Position numbers and translations under genes: made by a program. DNA of 12,294 nt from an uncultured Collinsella sp. Its GTDB lineage: Bacteria > Actinomycetota > Coriobacteriia > Coriobacteriales > Coriobacteriaceae. The stretch lies in contig CAUFWM010000040.1 in NCBI GenBank assembly GCA_959596505.1, positions 1-12,294 on the forward strand, read 5' to 3'. The notes below the pieces were generated by a model. That model was not told the DNA's origin. It made no database searches and saw nothing but the letters and a program-made list of their open reading frames with translations. Position 1 is the first letter of the stretch. Every line of letters begins with the position of its first letter. This document shows positions 1-6,362 of the stretch, in pieces.

Positions 1-388
1 TGGGCGAATCGTTGGAATCGCCCTGGCCACCGGGCACCGTCGCCAGATCGAGCAGCACGCGGATATCGTACTTGGCAGCCCACTCAATCGCACGGTCAAT
101 GTAGTCGACAACCGAGATGTAGGACGCATCGGACTCCTGCGAACCAAAGGCATACCAGGGCACCGGCAAACGTACGGCATTGAGGCCAATCTGCGCCATG
201 CGGCGAAAATCGTCCTCACTCACAAACGTCTCGTAATGACGGCGCATGCGCTCGTTATAGGCGGCGGTGCCCATGGCCTCCTGCAGCTCGGCCGCGTTGG
301 ATGCACCGGTCGCCGCGTATAGCGACGGGGTCACCCAAGGCTCGGGAATAAACCAGCCAGAGAGATTAACGCCGAGTATCCTCTCCAT
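1..388 (-). CDS. GH5-family glycoside hydrolase, exo-1,3-beta-glucanase-like (N-terminal part, cut by left window edge)
   Basis: Only the first 129 codons are inside the window; the frame stays open to base 1. The protein begins MERILGVNLSGWFIPEPWVT, and this GVNL-GW-x4-EPW-x-TPSLY pattern at residues 6-24 is the N-terminal signature of GH5 exo-1,3-beta-glucanases. It is followed by H51-YETF-x-EDDF (to 61), GLNAVRLPVPWYAF (68-81) and a strand ending LLDLATVPGGQ (112-122), which corresponds to the family's DLHGAPG-x-Q segment. These are successive beta strands of a TIM barrel. The catalytic glutamates lie later and are not visible. No signal peptide is seen, so a cytoplasmic enzyme acting on imported oligosaccharides or glucosides is likely. 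The start is the ATG at 388 with an AAGGGGG ribosome site five bases upstream; a GTG directly before it is possible. Family assignment is good; substrate is inference. Confidence 0.8.
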   Translation of the reverse strand, partial: MERILGVNLSGWFIPEPWVTPSLYAATGASNAAELQEAMGTAAYNERMRRHYETFVSEDDFRRMAQIGLNAVRLPVPWYAFGSQESDASYISVVDYIDRAIEWAAKYDIRVLLDLATVPGGQGDSNDSP

Positions 389-407
389 CACTGCCCCCTT
401 CGGATCG

Positions 408-424
408 TGCAGGCCAAGCCTGCA
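408..424. promoter_or_regulatory. Perfect palindrome in the leader of the GH5 gene
   Basis: TGCAGGC-CAA-GCCTGCA is a perfect 7-base inverted repeat with a 3-base centre, 20 bases before the GH5 start codon and just before its ribosome site. It could be an operator half of a sugar-responsive repressor or a small RNA hairpin in the leader. The dyad is seen directly; its role is inferred. Confidence 0.4.
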
Positions 425-453
425 TCGTATTGCATAGGAAAAGTATTGTTTTG

Positions 454-493
454 AGTATACCCGCGCGTGCGGACAGACGACCGAACGGTCTGT
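454..493 (-). promoter_or_regulatory. Putative GH5 promoter -10 with overlapping operator-like dyad
   Basis: On the minus strand a TATACT hexamer (454-459) sits 66 bases upstream of the GH5 start. No good -35 box is found at the usual distance. Instead, the -35 area is occupied by two nested dyads: GACCG-AA-CGGTC (479-490), and ACAGAC (473-478) paired with GTCTGT (488-493). A weak -35 covered by a palindrome fits a promoter under repressor or activator control, as expected for a sugar-use gene. The rest of the gap up to the tRNA terminator shows nothing else I can name. Confidence 0.4.
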
Positions 494-635
494 AAAGTGG
501 CGCAAAAGCGGGAGGAATGTCTGGGCGGGCGGGCACGAGCTGGTGCGCCGAGATGTGCACGCACGTCGGAAGTAAGCACCGGAAAGCGCATGCCGTTTTC
601 TCGTTCAATAACGGGATGCATTTCCGCGGGTCTAC

Positions 636-667
636 ATAAAAGAAAAGGACCCCTTTGCAGAGGTCCT
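636..667 (-). terminator. Intrinsic terminator of the tRNA-Phe gene
   Basis: Read on the minus strand, AGGACC (667-662) pairs with GGTCCT (651-646), with two further inner pairs after a mismatch, and is followed directly by TTTTCTTTTA. It begins 14 bases after the tRNA 3' end, so it ends the tRNA transcript before the GH5 gene, whose promoter lies further downstream. Confidence 0.8.
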
Positions 668-680
668 AGTCAATTCAAGG

Positions 681-753
<73 letters not shown>

Positions 754-764
754 ATTTGAGGTGT

Positions 765-813
765 GCCTTGTTTCAAGGCTTGATTAGTATAACCAAGGAC
801 ACGCTCCGGTCAA
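765..813 (-). promoter_or_regulatory. tRNA-Phe promoter and leader hairpin
   Basis: On the minus strand there is a -35 TTGACC (813-808) and a -10 TATACT (791-786) separated by 16 bases. This is a strong sigma-70-type promoter that would start transcription near 779, about 26 bases before the mature tRNA. The predicted 5' leader begins with a small perfect hairpin, GCCTTG-AAA-CAAGGC (779-765), which may protect or position the precursor for RNase P. The promoter call is strong; the hairpin role is inferred. Confidence 0.7.
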
Positions 814-888
814 CCGAGAATTTGAAAAAAGTTTTTGAGCACGGCGTCGGCCACAAGTCCGACCCTATAGAACAGCACGTTGGAGACA

Positions 889-1227
889 TCAACCCGCCGC
901 AAGAAGTTTTTCGCTCAGGGCTGCACGGGCAAACTCACTTGGCGTCATTCCTTCAGCCGCCGCCCGTCGACGAATCGCCTCCTTCATCCCTAGGGGAATC
1001 TTGACCGATAGCGTTGCCGTCCCTTCGCTTGAGAGTGGAGGCCGCCCGTGCACGATCCCCCCAACGGTATGCTCGCCGTCCGGAAACTCGCCATGCTCGT
1101 ACGACTCGCACCACGTGTCAATCATTTCATCCGTTATAACCTGACCATTGGCAGCCGTATACGCCTTGCTCATCATCGGCCCTTCCGTCAAGTGTTTTTT
1201 GGCGTTCGGATGGATCTCAACATCCAT
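889..1227 (-). CDS. Ribbon-helix-helix antitoxin-like protein with a toxin-like N-terminal remnant
   Basis: From the ATG at 1227 the product is 112 residues. Residues 19-112, starting MMSKAYTAANGQVITDEMID, resemble the antitoxin of a toxin-antitoxin family common in actinobacteria: an N-terminal region with TDEMIDTWCESYEHGEFP, a GRPPLSSE linker, then a ribbon-helix-helix domain (about 70-108) with strand ATLSVKIP, helix EAIRRRAAAEG and TPSEFARAALSEKL. Such proteins bind DNA as dimers and repress their own operon. Residues 1-16 (MDVEIHPNAKKHLTEG) instead resemble the start of the partner toxin. A very strong ribosome site (GGAGGAGAAGG) precedes the ATG at 1227. A second good site (GGAAGGG) precedes the ATG codons at 1176 and 1173, so the free antitoxin of 93-94 residues may also be made. 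No complete toxin is present. The domain call is firm; the remnant interpretation is likely but rests on remembered family members. Confidence 0.8.
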   Translation of the reverse strand: MDVEIHPNAKKHLTEGPMMSKAYTAANGQVITDEMIDTWCESYEHGEFPDGEHTVGGIVHGRPPLSSEGTATLSVKIPLGMKEAIRRRAAAEGMTPSEFARAALSEKLLAAG

Positions 1228-1252
1228 GCACCTTCTCCTCCATCTTACCCAA

Positions 1253-1267
1253 TTTCGTATGACGAAA
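1253..1267. promoter_or_regulatory. Dyad operator candidate upstream of the antitoxin gene
   Basis: TTTCGT-ATG-ACGAAA is a perfect 6-base inverted repeat with a 3-base centre, 26 bases upstream of the first ATG of the ribbon-helix-helix gene. On the minus strand it lies between a weak TTGGCG and a TACGAA/TAAGAT-like -10 area. Antitoxins of this fold usually repress their own promoter by binding such dyads, so this is the natural candidate operator. Confidence 0.45.
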
Positions 1268-1285
1268 GTCCGCTGTCGCCAATTC

Positions 1286-1645
1286 TTACGCCGGCACTTG
1301 TTGGAGGGCGGGAGGTGTAGCGAGGATTGAAGGGCGTTCCAGCACCGCCCAGGCACCGGGACAGGAACACATGCGCCAAGGACGGACGTTTTCGTAGTGC
1401 GCGAGGACGTTGCCGTTTCGATCGATAAAGGCAATGTCGATGGGATAGGCCATAAAGCAGGTGTGAACCGAAGAGCAGCGTGGAAACGCCATAACGAGCG
1501 GCAACCCGTTGGCAGCAATCGGAGACTGTCTCAGCATGCCACGCAGGCGCACGGCAAACGACTCCGCCACCACAAACTCGGCAGGCGTCCAACCCAGCCT
1601 GTTGAGCGCCCGCGCGTAGGCAATGTAGGATGAGACCGCGGTCAC
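1286..1645 (-). CDS. DUF192 family protein, last gene of the Tad operon
   Basis: The 119-residue protein carries the DUF192 pattern: a strand FVVAESFAVRLRGML (24-38), where this family has A-x-T-x-x-x-R-x-x-GLM; VMAFPRC (51-57); HTCFMAYPIDIAFIDRNGNV (61-80), matching the family's FWMKNT-x-x-PLDI-x-FID; and a final segment with CSCPGAWAVLERPS (93-106). The biochemical role of DUF192 is unknown to me. Many homologues are secreted, but here there is no signal peptide. The start is a GTG whose GTGA overlaps the stop of the preceding TadE-like gene, with a GGGGGTGG site upstream, so it is translationally coupled to pilus genes. The cysteines at 57, 63, 93 and 95 are notable. Confidence 0.75.
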   Translation of the reverse strand: MTAVSSYIAYARALNRLGWTPAEFVVAESFAVRLRGMLRQSPIAANGLPLVMAFPRCSSVHTCFMAYPIDIAFIDRNGNVLAHYENVRPWRMCSCPGAWAVLERPSILATPPALQQVPA

Positions 1646-2118
1646 ATAACCACCCCCGGACGCCACGGATCGACTGTCACCGCGCGCTCGTGCGACAACT
1701 TTGCCGGCGCCCCCAGCGAAACGCCGGCGATGCTGAGCGAGCTCGGCCACGGCTCGTAGCGCATGGTGCAGGTATAGGTCCTAAACGTACCGGAAAGCGA
1801 AAGCAGACCGCCATCCGATGTCGTCGCACCCTGTTTGCTTGAGACCTCGATCTGCAAGCCATAGCCTTCCATGGCATGTTGAATCTGAGCCTGAACGGTC
1901 GCGGAGGCATCGATGGAGCTGTCGTCGCCCTCCCCGCTCGGAGCCACGGCGTGTGCTAGCACGATATCGGGCACCACGCGGTCGAAGCGTGCGACCGCAC
2001 CGGCAAAGATCATGACGTTGTACACGATGAGTGCCAGAACCAGCAGGACGGGCGTGACCACGGCCATCTCGACCGTCGCCTGGGCGCGCTCCTCGCGCAG
2101 GCGCTTGCGGATGCTCAT
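1642..2118 (-). CDS. TadE-like minor pseudopilin (second copy)
   Basis: A 158-residue protein of TadE layout: a basic N terminus (MSIRKRLREER), a prepilin-like motif AQATVE at 12-17, one hydrophobic helix (18-40, MAVVTPVLLVLALIVYNVMIFAG) and a small extracytoplasmic domain. TadE-type pseudopilins are cut by the Tad prepilin peptidase and act in pilus assembly at the membrane. With Glu17 as the conserved +5 Glu, cleavage would fall between Ala12 and Gln13. The C-terminal domain is variable and contains a single cysteine (C117). The ATG overlaps the preceding stop codon (TAATG), showing coupling to the TadG-like gene. Confidence 0.8.
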   Translation of the reverse strand: MSIRKRLREERAQATVEMAVVTPVLLVLALIVYNVMIFAGAVARFDRVVPDIVLAHAVAPSGEGDDSSIDASATVQAQIQHAMEGYGLQIEVSSKQGATTSDGGLLSLSGTFRTYTCTMRYEPWPSSLSIAGVSLGAPAKLSHERAVTVDPWRPGVVM

Positions 2119-4283
2119 TACGACCCACCGCCCAGGGCACCCGCCAGCGTGGCAACATCGACGGTAAGTGGGATGGAACCGCCGCCGGGCAGCGGAATCT
2201 CCGCTAGCGTGAACACCGCACCGCTGATAGTGCGCTCGACTTGATATTCCAGCGCCTCGCAAAGCGCCTTGGGGTCGGTCACGCCCAGCGGAATACTTCG
2301 TAGCTTGTCCTGCACTTTAGAAAGACCTGTGATGTCAGACCCCGGGCTCTTGATGACATTGGCGGTGTCGGTCAGCACCGGCTTTCGTAGGCGCAAGTCG
2401 CACGGCTCCAAGCCCAGCGCCGCCACGGACGCCGAAACGGTATCGCCGAGCCACGACGCAATGGAGCCCAACGCACCGCTGCCCCCTCCCAGGCCATCGA
2501 TCATCTCGCCCATGAGCTCGTCAGCCGAGCCTTGGATGTCTCCGTATCCCACAAGCAGCCGTCCCCAAACATCCATGACGCCATCGAGTACACCGGCAAC
2601 ACCGCCCGAACGCTCCTCCAACGTCGAGAAAAACCGCGAGAGAACGTTGTTCTGCGCCGTCGCGTCATCGGGTGCCAGCACCGCAGCAGAGATAGCACCG
2701 CGCTCGCCAAGCCTGACCGCCGCGTTAAACGAAGAGCTGAGCTCATCGGGGCTCGAGATGGCACCCGAAACCGCAAAGGCGACCACGCCATTGCGACCGG
2801 GCGGAGCGATACGCGGACGCTCGCCCGAAAGCGCTTTAATGGCCTCGTCAAACGCATTGCCCGCACGGTCAGCCTCGTCCTCGGTCTGGCGCATGAGCTC
2901 GAGCTCTTTGTTGCGGCATTCGACGTAGTCTTCCAGAGCGCCTTTGAACTCATCAAAGTGGTACTCGAAGCCGTTTTCGATAGAAGTCGAAGGAGCCGCA
3001 ACGGCGCCGAGCGACGAAACACCAAAATGGCATCTGTTGCATTTGTCCTGCCCGTCATAAGCAGCGACCGAGGCTAGCCCGCCTGGTACCCCCTTCTTAT
3101 AGTTGGGGCAGCTCGTTCCATAATGCAGATACGTTTTGCCATCGTTGGTACTAGTTGGCCACGCCGCATCGGTATAGAGTTCCGTCGCTCGCACCTCGTC
3201 AGTGTTGCGCGGCAACAACGGAATATAGGAAGTGGTCCGGTCTCCGTCTTCGGTTATATATGCGCGATTGACCTCTGCGCTCGCATAGGTATAGAACGCC
3301 TTGCGCGCCGCCGACTCCGCCTTCGTCTCGACGCTTGAGCCTTGAGGCGCCTCGTTTGCAAGGCGCAAGCGGTAATAGGCCTTCGCGCGATCGAGCGCCA
3401 CTTGCGGCTCCCATGTGACGCTCGAGGCATAGTGCGGATTCTCAATATCCGAAAGCTTCGCCAAACTCCTCGCGCGTTCCCACATGCATGAGCAACTGCC
3501 GACCGAAGCCGGATCCGACCCGCCGCAATCCGCAAGCCAGGCGCGCTCTTTTGCTTTCGCCGTCTCCTCCGAGGCTTTCTGCAGCTCATCTGCTGCGCGT
3601 TCCAGATCTTTCGATGTGTCTTTAATGACATCGGTCGAGATCTCGGACCCCTCGAGCGCAACGAAATCCGACTCGGACGTCCTGGGCACGGCAAGCGCCG
3701 TACCGGTATAGGTCGCACCCTCGGTATCCTGCGCCGACACGGCCTGCGTAGCTCGCGCGGCAACCAGATACGGTAGAGCCATCTCGATTTTCTGCAGGCC
3801 CTTGGAGGCGCTTTTGGCAAACTTATTGCGCGTTTTAATGATCTCGATCCCCGTGTCGACCATATCGCCCGCGGCAAGCTCGGCACCCGGAATAAGGATG
3901 GCGACCAAGCCGGTGCCGATCGTGGCAAACCCCGCTAGGCCCAAGCTCAATATGCTCGCATCCACCACTGTCGCAGCCGTATGGTAGGACGCCACCACAT
4001 TGGCGCCTGCCAGCGCGCCGCTATCGGCAGCCGCCTGGGTGTCCCCCGCGCGCGACATGCTCCATATCGCCGCCGCCGACGAAAACAGCAACGTGAGCAC
4101 CACCAAGATGACCACCGCAGAGGAGAGCGTGGTATAGGCACCGTCTTCGATAAACAGGTCGATCCCGGCTCGACCCATAAAGCCGCCTCGCTTGCAGCGA
4201 GCACGCGGTCGGCAACGGCCCGCAAGCCCCCTCGTCACCTTCAACAGGCAGCGCTTAATCCCATGCAGCAATCCATGAATCAT
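2118..4283 (-). CDS. Large TadG-like pilus-assembly protein
   Basis: 721 residues, the longest gene here. After a basic N terminus there is one membrane helix (about 52-74, TLSSAVVILVVLTLLFSSAAAIW), then SRAGDTQAAADSGALAGANVVASY (77-100). The Q-x-AAD-x-x-ALAGA pattern is the hallmark of the TadE/G-like Flp pilus-assembly domain. A second hydrophobic stretch follows (111-132), then a long extracytoplasmic part: a charged helical region likely to form a coiled coil (218-248), cysteines at 253, 264, 266 and 392, a C-N-R-C motif (415-418), C456, C628 and C675, and a glycine-rich C terminus. It may be a surface or tip-associated component of the pilus. The chosen start ATG (4283) has GGAGGGAG upstream and overlaps the TadE gene by 29 bases. 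An in-frame ATG at 4178 with a weaker GAGG site would shorten it by 35 residues and still keep the membrane helix. Confidence 0.75.
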   Translation of the reverse strand: MIHGLLHGIKRCLLKVTRGLAGRCRPRARCKRGGFMGRAGIDLFIEDGAYTTLSSAVVILVVLTLLFSSAAAIWSMSRAGDTQAAADSGALAGANVVASYHTAATVVDASILSLGLAGFATIGTGLVAILIPGAELAAGDMVDTGIEIIKTRNKFAKSASKGLQKIEMALPYLVAARATQAVSAQDTEGATYTGTALAVPRTSESDFVALEGSEISTDVIKDTSKDLERAADELQKASEETAKAKERAWLADCGGSDPASVGSCSCMWERARSLAKLSDIENPHYASSVTWEPQVALDRAKAYYRLRLANEAPQGSSVETKAESAARKAFYTYASAEVNRAYITEDGDRTTSYIPLLPRNTDEVRATELYTDAAWPTSTNDGKTYLHYGTSCPNYKKGVPGGLASVAAYDGQDKCNRCHFGVSSLGAVAAPSTSIENGFEYHFDEFKGALEDYVECRNKELELMRQTEDEADRAGNAFDEAIKALSGERPRIAPPGRNGVVAFAVSGAISSPDELSSSFNAAVRLGERGAISAAVLAPDDATAQNNVLSRFFSTLEERSGGVAGVLDGVMDVWGRLLVGYGDIQGSADELMGEMIDGLGGGSGALGSIASWLGDTVSASVAALGLEPCDLRLRKPVLTDTANVIKSPGSDITGLSKVQDKLRSIPLGVTDPKALCEALEYQVERTISGAVFTLAEIPLPGGGSIPLTVDVATLAGALGGGS

Positions 4284-4755
4284 AATCTCCCTCCAGCCAC
4301 TCGGGACGCGATCGATACGAGACGTCGACCTTAAGCTCGACATAGCCGTTTTGGCCTGCGCTACCCATAGCCTGCGCAAACGCACCGATCACGGGCAGCG
4401 GTTTAACCTCGCCGGTAACGGAAACGGACGAGACGCCGCCCGCATCGGCCCGACCAAGCTCGATATCCCACGACAGGGGCCCGCCGGCATGGAAAATCGA
4501 AACGTCGGGAACCGCGGCAAGACGGCGGCGGGCAAACTCCTTAATATCCTCGTCATCCCCCATCGTCGTCGTGGTCATGAGCCGCGCGGTCTCGGCGGCG
4601 GCAGACTCCATGACCGCGCGTGTATAGAGCAGGCACACCGGCTGCAGCGCCAACAGGACGAGCGCCAGAAACGTCGGCAGTAGGAATGCCGCCTCGACCG
4701 TAGACTGAGCCCGGTCCTCGCGCGCAACATCAATACAGCACGATGTCCTTAGCAC
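4255..4755 (-). CDS. TadE-like minor pseudopilin (first copy)
   Basis: About 166 residues with a prepilin-like motif DRAQSTVEAA (14-23), hydrophobic helix FLLPTFLALVLLALQPVCLL (24-43) and a soluble outer domain rich in Ala, Arg and Val. It resembles TadE pseudopilins, which with Flp and TadG-like proteins make up the substrate side of the Tad machine. The expected +5 Glu is Glu21, placing cleavage after Ala16. The start is uncertain because no ATG lies in frame. The GTG at 4755 is taken, giving a 26-base overlap with the preceding gene. An ATT at 4734 that overlaps the previous stop is the main alternative, and a TTG at 4773 is less likely. The identity is well supported, the exact N terminus is not. 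Confidence 0.75.
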   Translation of the reverse strand: MLRTSCCIDVAREDRAQSTVEAAFLLPTFLALVLLALQPVCLLYTRAVMESAAAETARLMTTTTMGDDEDIKEFARRRLAAVPDVSIFHAGGPLSWDIELGRADAGGVSSVSVTGEVKPLPVIGAFAQAMGSAGQNGYVELKVDVSYRSRPEWLEGDYDSWIAAWD

Positions 4756-4948
4756 CCGCAGCAGCGTCGACAACCGATGTCGAGGTGACGCCGTGAGATG
4801 CCGTCCGCTCGACCAGCGCCGCCAAACGCCCATCGGCACCGGCACGCCAAAGCCCTGCGATCGCCAGCACGATGGAAAGCAGTGCCACCGTGACGATGGC
4901 GTATTCGACCGTTGCCTGGGCAGATTCCTCGCGCAGGACATAATGCAT
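4730..4948 (-). CDS. Short Flp-like pilin
   Basis: A 72-residue protein with a 10-residue leader (MHYVLREESA), then QATVEYAIVTVALLSIVLAIAG, a single hydrophobic helix with the Glu-Tyr pair typical of Flp pilins (Glu15-Tyr16), and about 40 more polar residues. It is shorter in leader and longer in tail than the major Flp upstream, so it may be a minor pilin or a Flp-like member of the actinobacterial set. The ATG has a strong AAAGGAGGGG site and lies one base after the stop of the 187-residue protein gene. Confidence 0.75.
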   Translation of the reverse strand: MHYVLREESAQATVEYAIVTVALLSIVLAIAGLWRAGADGRLAALVERTASHGVTSTSVVDAAAGAKDIVLY

Positions 4949-4949
4949 T

Positions 4950-5513
4950 TCACGACCCCTCCTTTGAGTTCGTTGTCTGCGGGGTCAGGCGGACCACACG
5001 CAGGCAACACGAAGTATCACCAGCATCCGCGGCAACCGTCACCATATCGACCCAACCGCGTCCGTCACGCACGATGGCGCCCCACACGTTGCCCTTGATG
5101 TCGAGATAGCCGCTCAGAGCAAGTTGCGCCGTGGGCACCTCGCGATAGGCACGCAGCATATCCGCCGCCGCCTCGGTCATCGGTCGGCACTCGGACCATG
5201 CGAGACGAACAGCGACGGCATTGTTTGCAGATGAACCCGTTGCAGCGTCCGCTCGCTCGTCGAGTGCTTGCAAGAACGTTTGCGCCGTGACGGCGGCATT
5301 CGCATCGTCCGCGTCTCGCGCATCGTCTATTTGAGACGCCGCAGCCGAACCCGATCCCGCATCCGCGGCAGCCCCTAAACGTTGTTGCCGTGCTGCGTTA
5401 AGCCCCCAAACCGCCACTGCCACCGCCACGACCGCACAGGCGAGCACCAGCAACGTGCCGACGGGACGGGCGCCCTCTACAGGCTGTTGATGCCCTCGCT
5501 GATAGCGCTCCAT
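4950..5513 (-). CDS. Unrecognised membrane-anchored protein encoded between two pilins
   Basis: 187 residues. I do not recognise the family. A short hydrophilic N terminus is followed by one membrane helix (19-38, GTLLVLACAVVAVAVAVWG), a low-complexity Ala/Asp/Ser linker (about 45-75), and an outer domain from about 76 with a helical start (TAQTFLQALDERAD), a strand region LALSGYLDIKGNVWGAIVRD (131-150) and WVDMVTVAADAGDTSCCLRVVRLT (154-177). Cysteines at 109, 169 and 170 could bond outside the cell. Its place between flp and a second pilin, with a 37-base overlap with flp, ties it to pilus assembly; a periplasm-side assembly or minor structural role is inference. The start ATG at 5513 is the only one that leaves residues before the membrane helix, though its ribosome site is weak. 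Confidence 0.65.
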   Translation of the reverse strand: MERYQRGHQQPVEGARPVGTLLVLACAVVAVAVAVWGLNAARQQRLGAAADAGSGSAAASQIDDARDADDANAAVTAQTFLQALDERADAATGSSANNAVAVRLAWSECRPMTEAAADMLRAYREVPTAQLALSGYLDIKGNVWGAIVRDGRGWVDMVTVAADAGDTSCCLRVVRLTPQTTNSKEGS

Positions 5514-5710
5514 AAATCTTGGACCTTGCCCTTAAATGCGACGATGGCAATGATGGCAATCACCACGAGCACACCGACTAGGATGGCGTACTCGGTGGTG
5601 CCCTGCGCGCTCTCCTCCCGCAGCAGTTCTTCGGCACGCTGGCGAGCGTGAATTGGCTGGCAAAACGCCAAGCTCCAGACCTTGCCAACAACGTCAGTCA
5701 TCGTATTCAT
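5477..5710 (-). CDS. flp: Flp-family major pilin candidate
   Basis: 77 residues: a hydrophilic leader of 35 residues ending REESA, then QGTTEYAILVGVLVVIAIIA, a hydrophobic helix to about residue 59, and a short tail FKGKVQDLWSAISEGINSL. Size, the Glu40-Tyr41 pair and the LWSAI tail are typical of Flp pilins, the small subunits of Tad fibres. By the Glu+5 rule cleavage would be between Ala35 and Gln36, leaving a 42-residue mature pilin. It has a strong ribosome site (GGGAGG, five bases from the ATG) and the only true spacer of any length (10 bases) within the operon, which fits a need for high translation. Confidence 0.9.
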   Translation of the reverse strand: MNTMTDVVGKVWSLAFCQPIHARQRAEELLREESAQGTTEYAILVGVLVVIAIIAIVAFKGKVQDLWSAISEGINSL

Positions 5711-5720
5711 GTATTCCTCC

Positions 5721-6362
5721 CTACATCATCCCGCCTGCTCCCAGCAGCGGGCCCAATATGGACAGAAGCAACGCCGGCAAGATGAGCGTGCCGGTGGGAA
5801 TCAGCAGCTTGACCGGCGCACGCTCAATCTCGCGCTCGACCGCGGCGCGATGGGCCGCGCGAATCTCGCGACTTTGGGCCGCCAGCGTCTCGGCAAGCGG
5901 GGCACCGAGGGCAAGCGCCTGCCCCGCTGTGATGGCAAAGGTCTCGAGCGCCCGCACATCCAGGTCGCGCGCGGCCGCCAGAAGCTCATCCTCTCGCGTC
6001 CCTACGCCCACACGCCATGCCATGCAGGCTCGCTCAAGGCGGAGCGCCAACGTCGATCGGCGATTGGCGCAAAAAACCTCAAGCGCCGCATCGAACGAAA
6101 GGCCGGCCGAAAGCCCCAGACGCACCACGTCGATCATCTCGGACACCTCGCCGAGCGACACCTGCGCCGTACCACCCGTGCCGAGCATGCCCCTCAACCG
6201 TGCTACCAGGACATCGGTCACCGATCGGGCAGCCGCAACAACCAGCAGCGCCTCGCGTTTGCAGACCTGGGCGATCTTGCATGCGTCCGCACGATTGAGC
6301 CCTGTCACGATAAACACGCTGAGCGCGCACAGGCATGCCGCGACCCCGACCAGGGCGCTCAT
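5721..6362 (-). CDS. tadC: TadC, inner-membrane platform protein of the Tad system
   Basis: 213 residues with a type II secretion F domain. It has a membrane helix near 3-22, the conserved stretch EMIDVVRLGLSAGLSFDAAL (75-94), a helical domain with ALALGAPLAETLAAQSREIR (149-168), and a C-terminal hairpin of two hydrophobic stretches (184-208). TadC pairs with TadB to form the membrane platform driven by CpaF/TadA. It is shorter than the roughly 300 residues I expect, mainly before the F domain. ATGA overlap with tadB and a GGAG site support the start. Confidence 0.88.
   Translation of the reverse strand: MSALVGVAACLCALSVFIVTGLNRADACKIAQVCKREALLVVAAARSVTDVLVARLRGMLGTGGTAQVSLGEVSEMIDVVRLGLSAGLSFDAALEVFCANRRSTLALRLERACMAWRVGVGTREDELLAAARDLDVRALETFAITAGQALALGAPLAETLAAQSREIRAAHRAAVEREIERAPVKLLIPTGTLILPALLLSILGPLLGAGGMM

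Noticed and set aside
820..888. Possible terminator after the antitoxin gene (GTCGG and CCGAC arms with A/T runs further on)
   Set aside because: The stem is only five bases with an eight-base loop, and the T run is about 13 bases away and broken, so it is too weak to call.
2269..2928. Plus-strand open frame of 219 codons inside the TadG-like gene
   Set aside because: Ser/Pro-rich low-complexity translation of the reverse of a coding region, without any domain.
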